A DNA stretch of 64,000 nucleotides from Pycnopodia helianthoides (lineage: Eukaryota; Echinodermata; Asteroidea; Forcipulatida; Asteriidae). Below the pieces are notes generated by a model, which was not told the DNA's origin, made no database searches, and saw only the letters and a list, made by a program, of their open reading frames with translations. The position numbers and the translations under genes were made by a program. This document shows positions 37,101 through 46,100 of this stretch, piece after piece; positions within the stretch are counted from its first letter, which is position 1; every line of letters starts with the position of its first letter. The DNA lies in NCBI GenBank assembly GCA_032158295.1, contig CM063255.1, forward strand, positions 18,435,094-18,499,093, written 5' to 3'.

Positions 37101-40100
37101 AAAATAGACTTGGCTCGGTACAGTCCTCTGATCGGGAAATTACAGGAGTGTACTTCTTATAACAATAACAGGCCTGGAATTACACGGAGGCCACCAAGGC
37201 CATGCCCCTGGTCTTGGCCTTGGTGCCCCTTCAAAAGTTTCCCATAGACTTTAAGATTTTCCAATGAAAGTGCCCTTTGCAAAATGAAAATGGCCTCGCC
37301 CTCTCCAAGATGAAATTCCAGGCCTGTAATAATTATAATAATTAGGGAGGCTAATCATCCTTACTCGCAGCTGAATCGCAAAGGACGCGAAACGCTGCTA
37401 CAATGTGGTTGAGCTCCAGGCATGTGAGGTTACTTTTTGACTGAAACTAACCCCGTACGAGTAACAGGAAAAAAGGATTTTTTCAGCCCGAAGCGAACTG
37501 GTTTTTCATAAATGAATCAAGGTTGACATGTTTTCCATTTATCTATTTTCAGTTGATGTTTTTATCATCTGTTATTAGAGTCAATTTTAAAAACTATTGC
37601 ATTCTTTCGATTAAAAGTATCCACTCTCGGTACATCAAAAGACAACACAAACAAAACAAAATTATTAGTAACTCAAAATAAGCTCAAATTCCATTAAGAT
37701 GTTTTTACAGAGCTGCCAACATTTGCATCTTGCAATCAGGGAAATTTTGTCCAACAATGAGGGAGACATTCGGAATTACATTCAACATAATAGGGAGAAA
37801 GTTTCCACAATCAGGGAGATTTTCAAATGTGTCCATCAGAACATGGACAGATTGGTTTATTTTCAGGGAACTTTCTGCAGAATCAGGGGAGAGTTGGCAG
37901 CTCTGTTTTTGGCATCAGATCAGAGGGGCATTTTTCAAACATTTCCAACGCAATCATTAAATTAACAAAGCAAACAAATAATAGCAATACAACAATATTA
38001 GGTAGTGTACATAATTGTTTATAAATTGAGAACTGCAGTGGGATTCAAAAAGATTTTATTTTAAAATAAGAATTAGAAAATCATCAGACAGTAAGATAAA
38101 AGTTTGTAGGAAGTCCAATGTGCAATACAGCAGTGCTACTGCAGTTTAGTTCTCATTTAAACCAATTGTGTACACAACATCACCATAAACAAATCAAAAC
38201 AAAACACTGTTAAAACTTAAAGGAGCACTCCCTCTTAAATGCAAAACAAAAATTAACAACTGCACTTTCTTTACATTAAACAGCATTAACCAAGACAACA
38301 ACGTTAATGTTAAAAAATTAAAAGTGCACTCTGACCAGAGTGCTAAAAAATTTATATTGTGATACAAAACCATAATTATTTTAAAACAAAGTCATTTTTA
38401 AAGGTAATACTTTGGTAATTACCCTGAAGCAAAATTGTGTAATTTCTATCCGAAAGTTTATTTCTAAAGGTGGTAGAAAGCATCCTGTGAAATGTTTTCA
38501 TCAGAAATGCCTCCGTTGATTAGAAATCAACAAAAATCTGAAAAACGATTCATATACATGGATCATTTCTCAGATTTTTGAGGCTTGGTGTCTGTCCGCG
38601 AATGCTGCAGCCAGAGATGCGGTTGGTACCCTCTGTCACCTCGCTAAACATGGACGGATTCAAAGTTCATGTGAATATACTTAGACAATTTTTTGCTGTT
38701 TCCTCAGCAAGTAGATGCTATTTTCAGCTGAAACTTTCACATGTGACTTTCATTGTATCGGTTTATATAATTTTGCCTATAAAACAACATTGCGTTGACA
38801 AAAACCAATCTATGACCCCTACCTTAAAAGGTGCACTCTGACCAGAGTGCTAAAAAATAAATATTGTGATACAAAATAAAGTAATTTTGGGTTGTGAAGG
38901 GATGATTGTGTGACATGACTTACATGGTTCACGGTAGCGTTTCTTTCCAGACGAGCCCTGTTCTAATGCCGACATTATGAGCTCACTGGTATCCGAGGAC
39001 GTTGGGGACGGTAGCTCAACCGGCTCTTGAGGAGGGCAAGGGAACTTATGACAGTATCAGACGGCTTGGTATTCTTCGGTACCTGTAAAGAGATTAAGAT
39101 GTCGTATGAATTACTGCCTCAACCCTCCTACTAACTGACCATTTCACCACTTCACGTTGGATGACATGTTAATATGCCACATTTTTCTGTACTGGCCTAC
39201 GACGGATGTTTGTTAACGCCCAAAGCAACTTCAGCGCCCCCTCAATTTTGTCCAGTCAGTCAGACGACTGACCTGTATATCCAATCGGATATTTCATCAT
39301 TTCCCCTGTACAAAGAGAGATAAAGGGTACTGGAATTCAAGCTTGAAATCTCAGCTTTTCCTGGGTTTATGATGAAATCCTCGATTCCAGGCCTTTTGTT
39401 GTACAAACAAAGATTACGAGAGATTGTTTTTCATTGCAATCAGCATATGGGAGGCAAGTCCGAGATTTCCAGCATACCATGGCAATGCATTCCTCCTACT
39501 GTCTGACCGTTTCATACTGACTACTGTGGTTAAAAAAAGATAGACGTAAATGGCGTGTCGTCGCCGAGCGGTCAAGTGCACCAGACTCAAGTTCTGGTGT
39601 TTCTGATCAGCAGAGTGTGGAAATTTACACTGGAGTCCCGGTCTTGACACTTGTGTCCCTTAGCAAGACACTTAACCATTATTGCTTTGTCCTTCAGACC
39701 TTCAGATGGGACGTAAAGCCATTGGTCCTGTGTGTTGTGTAATGCACATAAAAAAAACACAGTTAAACTAATCGCTTAGAGAAGGGTTTGGCCTTGGCAG
39801 TTACATAAATGGAATTCATGCTCCATTTCATGGGTCTCACCCCCACCAAAAAAAAAATTCAAAACCTGTCTTAAAAAATGTTTTTCTATGTTCAAGCTCC
39901 TTGAACACCCTATGCATGGATACGTGCACTATGAGACTCCAACAATATTATTATAATGCCAGACTACAATAGGGTGGCATGGCCAAGCAGTTAAGAGCAT
40001 CGGATTCAAGTTCTGGTGGTTAAGTCATCGGGATGTGGGTTCGAATCCCGGTCATGACACTTGTGTCCTTGAGCAAGATGCTTTACTATATAATTGCTTC

Positions 40101-43100
40101 TCTTCACCCAGGGGTATGAATGGGTACCTGCGAGGGTAGAGGTTGATATTGTGTTTGAAAAAGCCTTCGGAGCGCCACGGCAGCTCGGGGCTGTATACTC
40201 CCCAGGGAGCTGAGAAAGATTGCAGGAATGCTATTGGCCCAATGACCAGGGCACTAAATGTAAAGGGCATTGATATGTTACTGTAAAATGCAAAGGGCAT
40301 TGATATGTTACTGTAAAATGCGCTATATAAGAACTAGTTATTATTATTATTACAATAAGATATCACGTATCTAAACAGTACCAACAATGTACACTGTCTA
40401 TGCTGTGTACAGGTATTCTGCCCTACACAACCTATGCGACTTCAGGGTTTTAAATGTTACTCTACAAATCTTGAACGTACCTTAGTTGCTATTGGCTGTT
40501 GCACTTTGGCTGGTTCAGGACGGCTACGTTTGATTGGCTGAGAGGTGGATGATGTAGAGGATGTTGATGGATGACGTCGTTTCTGGCCGGGCTGGACAGG
40601 GCTGGAGGGTCTGCTACCGGGTGTCGAAGCTGAGGATAAAACAAAAGTCATTTTTAAATGAATGGAACTTAAAATGATCGTAACTGACATATGTGACCCG
40701 CTCTACGAAAATGAGTCTGATGTCGCCCAATGCATTATTGTTTAATGGACGTTTCAATGTGGAATGTATGAAAAATAATTTTGTTTTGTTTACTTGTTTA
40801 AGATCTATTTATGCATGGTAAACTTTCAGAACACTCAATTTCAGTCAATAAAGCTATGAAAACAACAATTTTGTGATCAAACTTTAGTCTAATTTGTGTC
40901 CTTTTGCTTATACGTAGAGCGAAATGGTAATTTTAAACATCAATTTACTTGTAATTCGTTTTCAACAAAAAATGATATATTGGTTAATTTCAAACGGGAG
41001 TAACTCAGCAACGCGATACACCCCAGAGCTTAGACATATACCAAATTACTGCTGTTGGTATGTTCTTTCCAGCCATGTATATAATCCAATTCTTTAAATT
41101 GTCAACATCAGACTCATTTTCACAGAGCGGGTCACATATACTAATGTAAAACCTAATTGTACGGCTTGTTTCATAACATCTTTGGTGGCGTGAGGAACTG
41201 ACATACGAGTTAAAAACCACGAAATTCGACAAATTGATTGTAGTACAAATTGTTGATATATTCATTACTGTTAACATTTGTAACCAACAAAAATGTGTTC
41301 TTAATAAGGCTTTATTAACGGAAGGGTCATAGATTAATAAATACTCAAAAAATAAATGACCCAAAAAATTATGAGAAGCACTGCAGCTGTTGATAGTATA
41401 AACTATTTGAGAAAGGTTTTCATTCAAAGTAATATGGTTTGGATAGTTTGACAGCCAGAAACATTTGAATCTGAGAAACGATGCCCGCATAAATTGTTTC
41501 TCAGATTTCTGTGGGTTTGTGTCCGTTAGCGAATGCTGCGGACAGAGATGCGGTTGGTACCTGCTGTCACCTCGCTAATCGTGGATGGATTTGCCGTTCT
41601 TGAGAAAATACAGTGTAAAGTTTTTTGCTGTTTTCTCAGCAAGTAGTCACTGTATTCATCTGAAACTTTCACATGTGACTTTTATTGTATCTTTCTTTAC
41701 AATGTTGCCTATAAATCAGCATTACGTTGACAAAAACCAATCTATGACCCTACCTTTAAATGTTAAATAGAGCAATATTAGCAATATTTTCTAAACCTAA
41801 TATTTTTGTTTGCCTAAATATTCTGACAAGATTCCACCCCGCAAATACACAGTCCGCAAACTGGGCCAATGTAATCGGCCAGATCACTGCTTAGCTGCTG
41901 TTGATTATGGGGAGGGGGAGGGGGGGGGGTAAGACTTTTAAAAAGGGACTGGGGGCATCTCCATGGATACCTTTTGTTACTCGGTCTCTCCTAGATTTAC
42001 CATCAGGTTCCTCTTTACATGTAGTATGTGATTTCCGTTTCTTGTTCAAGAGAGATCGGAACTGATGCTCCAAGTTACTGAAGAAATCCTGTGTGAAATA
42101 TCAAAAACAATGGGTGTCATTGTTGAAGAACAGTGTAGGACTAGACAAAAGACAGGCACTGGTCTTACAAACCCCATAGTTTCACTACATTTGCATGAAT
42201 TGACGTAAGTTTCCATATCTGTGCTATGATTGGAAATCCCAAACCATACAGTAACTCAACACCCAAACTGTTGGACTCTGGTAATGGTGGCATGCCTGAT
42301 CCCATGTAAAGCATAATCAGTTTACTAGTGCAGTCTTCAGTCCAACACCATTCAGTAACTCAACACCCAAACTGTTGGACTCTGATTATGGTGGTGTGCC
42401 TGATCCCATGTAAAGCATAATCAGTTTACTAGTGCAGTCTTCAGTCCACCACCATTCAGTAACTCAACACCCAAACTGTTGGACTCTGATTAAGCATAAG
42501 ATCGATTGTTCGTGCTGAAGAACAAAATAGTGCAAGGACAAACTTTTAAGTCAAAAATTTAATCCAGCAAAATTCACCTGTGATTTGAGCGAGTCTGGCA
42601 TATCTCGTACATTAATCCCCATGACCACCTTCTCAATCCCATCATAGAATAAAACACGATATGATCCATTGGTTTTGATTCCTAGGATCTTGGCTGGATA
42701 GTAGCGGCAATCTGACCAACGAGCCAACACCTCATTTCCAATCTTGTATCCCTGGAGCAAAGAAAGCAAAACAAATTTACTTGTCATAAAGGTTTAACAA
42801 GACAAGCTACATGTACTTCCCTTCAGTTTTGGTCTCTCTTTGTGCAAATGTAGAAATAAAACATGATCTAACACACACACAGATTCTTGTCATGTAGAAA
42901 TAAAACATGATCTAACACACACACAGATTCTTGTCATGTAGAAATAAAACATGATCTAACACACACACAGATTCTTGTCATGTAGAAATAAAACATGATC
43001 TAACACACACACAGATTCTTGTCATGTAGAAATAAAACATGATCTAACACACACACAGATTCTTGTCATGTAGAAATAAAACATGATATACCACACACAC

Positions 43101-46100
43101 AGATCCTTGTCATGTGATTGGTGGAACACATGTCACATGTCATCCAATATTCTGCCATGTATACTGCTGTGATGCTCAAACATTTAATGTTGGGGTCAAT
43201 ATTGATAAATATTGGTCGCTTCATAGCGTTGTTTCCAAACTAATCATTTCCTTTCTTTTTGTCAAAGTGAGGCAAGGCTGGTGTCTACATGGAGTCGTCC
43301 ACATTGTTTAGAAGGGATTTTTAAAATAATCAGAGTGTAGGGTGGACAAGTTTCCGTATCTATTTTGTGTTTGTTGTGACAACATTTCAAATGTCAAGGA
43401 TCTATGTGTGAGTTATAGTAAACAACTATTAAAGGCCCCTACACTATTGGTAAGATCGAAAAACACAATGTTAACAGATTCACACATAACTTACATGATT
43501 TAAAGTAAGTAATGGTAGAAAGGGTTCCTTAAAATATTTCTGCTTAAAATGCTATCGTTTCTGAGAAACGAGTAAAACAATAGTAATTATCGCGCGCGAT
43601 AATTTGAAAAAACAGAAAACACATAAGATCTCTTTTCACTATTTTCTCGTGACCTCGATGACAAATTGAGCTCAAACTTTCACAGGTTTGTTTGTTCATG
43701 CATATGTTTAATCACACAAAATGTGGACACTGATTTTGAGCTGTTACCAAAAGTGTACAATACCTTTAAATGCATTCCCTTTCTGATGTATGTAAAGCAC
43801 TACATACTCAGTACTTTCCCGAGTCCAGTGAAACAAACCCTCACAGTCTTGTTACTCGGGTGGGATTCCAACCCACGACCTTTGCAACACTAGAGCAGAT
43901 GTCTTACCAACTAGACCATCGAGATTGCCCAGTAGCTAAAGGCAGTTCGAATCCAGCAACACATAATAATAGTAATATTAAATCATAATTTATGTAAACT
44001 GCAAAATGATTCATCTAACAAATTGAAGCAAACATGCACACAGCTTTTTAATACAGCAGCCTTCTGGTCCAAACTGTTCGCGTGACGCACATTTTATAAA
44101 CAGTAGCCAAACGGTCGAGTGCGTGGTCAGCACAGACCCCGTCTTCATTCAAACCAAGACTGCAGTGAACAGTTCGGTTTTACAATGCCCTTAACTTTTT
44201 TAGTGACTGGCCAGCAGGACCAGTTAGCGTGTTATTTCACTTGTCCATAAGCTTTTTCACTAGTCCAAATGTTATATGAAATAGGGATGCTTTTCAACAC
44301 TGCATTAGCCAGCCGGACCACTTGGAGTGAAGTTTGACTGGTCCTCAGGTGTTATAACTGGCATTTGGCCAGCGGACCACTGTTAAGAGAGAACACTTGC
44401 TACATTGTTTGTGTACTTACCCCTAATGCCTTGACCTCTTTAGCGACTTCTTTACGAGCAGACACTCTGGCTAAAGGTCGCAGACGATCACTGTCAAACT
44501 CCAGCCACTCGTCAAAGCGGGAATTCCATCCTTCAAAGTGAATGAGTACTGTACAGTCTACTTCATCTATGTTGACAATCTTTGCTGTGTACCTAACGAT
44601 GCCACACAGAGAGGAACAAATTATCAAGACCTGGGCCCAATTTCATAGAGCCGCTTAAGCACAAAAAGTACCTAAGCACAACATAATTATGCTTACCAGA
44701 ATAAGGTTACCAGCCAAACTGCCTTGCCACATGTGCAATTTGTGACTGGTATCCTGCTCATTTCTGCTGAGCAGAAAAATGTTAAGCAATTTTTTCTGCT
44801 TAAGCAGCTCTTTGAAATTGGACCCATGTGTATACCATCCCTAAGGAAGGACTGAGGGCGGTAGGCCCAAATAACAATTGCTTAACACTGGGTCAGGCAT
44901 TCCAATCTTACAAACCCAAACAATATTTTACCATGCCTGATATGGGGCAGGGAATATCACCCTCCCCCCCCCAATATTCCCATACTTTCACACACTGTTT
45001 TCCTTTTGTTCAGAGGTACTTCCCTGCCCGCCCCCCCCCCTAAAGCCTCTAAAGAATTCATGAGACTCCAAGCACACAATGAAGACACAATAGGAGGGGG
45101 GGAGGCACACCACATAGTGCTGGCCAGAGGGGTGTCTGGGTGTCTTTTGAATGCCCCGTTTTAAATTTGGACACCCTGTTTTAAATGTGGACGCCCTGTT
45201 TTAAATTTGGACGCCCTGTTTTAAATTTGGACACCCTGTTTTAAATTTGGACACCCTGTTTTAATTTTGGATGCCCTGTTTTAATTTTGGACGCCCTGTT
45301 GTAAATTTGGATGCCCTGTTTTATTTGTAATTTGTATACATGTAAACTATTGCAAGTGAACAATTTGGACACCAAGTTTTTAAATTTCCAGCAACTTTGG
45401 ACACCCTTTTACCGAATCCTGGCTAAAACCTTGGTACACCATGCCCCATATCGAGCACAAAATGAACAAGTTAGTGTAGAGTGACTTCGAAGAGGAGGAT
45501 ATTGAAGGTTCTAGGTCACCTGTTGGCAAAAATGCCTTGGGAGTAAGAACTACTGTTCACCTCAAAAACCGCAAATTTCACAACAAGTTATGTTCAACCG
45601 TTTTAGGAGCTAAACATACATGAATGTGGATGCACAACCCTACATGTAGGTTATACCCAAGTTGGATGTCACGCTCAGAGCCGCAAACATAGAGCGGCAA
45701 AGACAAATCAGATGCAAATACAGTTTTCATGATCAAGACAGGGTTTCTCTCTTCAATATTTCAAAACTGTGGACGTGCATTCTCAACCAAATTCGGTCAG
45801 TTCGGCTGAACACGCCGCATTGAAACCAGGTCATTGGAATGCTTTTTTACTTGGTGTTTATCTTTGGTTTTACATATTAAAGCCCAACAGTGCAACCCGG
45901 TGTATTCTTAAATGGTTTTATTTGGATGATTTTTCTGCAAATTTGATCAGAATCCCTCCCCCTCCTCCCCACCTAAAAAAAAATGTATATACAAAACAAT
46001 TTGTTTTTGCGTATCCGCCCTCGCACATCGACCCGCATTTCACTCGTATCGGCCCGATATGCTAGTGCAGGGGGAGAACCCTCAGACCTGTAATTTCATC

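Noticed and set aside
37699..37965. ORF with repeated REI/REK-like words ([17 protein letters not shown]...)
   Set aside because: The underlying DNA is a degenerate direct repeat of TCAGGGAGA-type words inside a PHF20 intron; no splice sites or homology.
39971..40062. Functional tRNA-Leu(CAA)
   Set aside because: Acceptor arms pair at about six of seven positions, but the head continues into a SINE body with (TTA)n tail and has degenerate sister copies.
42851..43114. CRISPR-like array
   Set aside because: Units are contiguous 44-bp tandem copies without unique spacers, in an animal intron.
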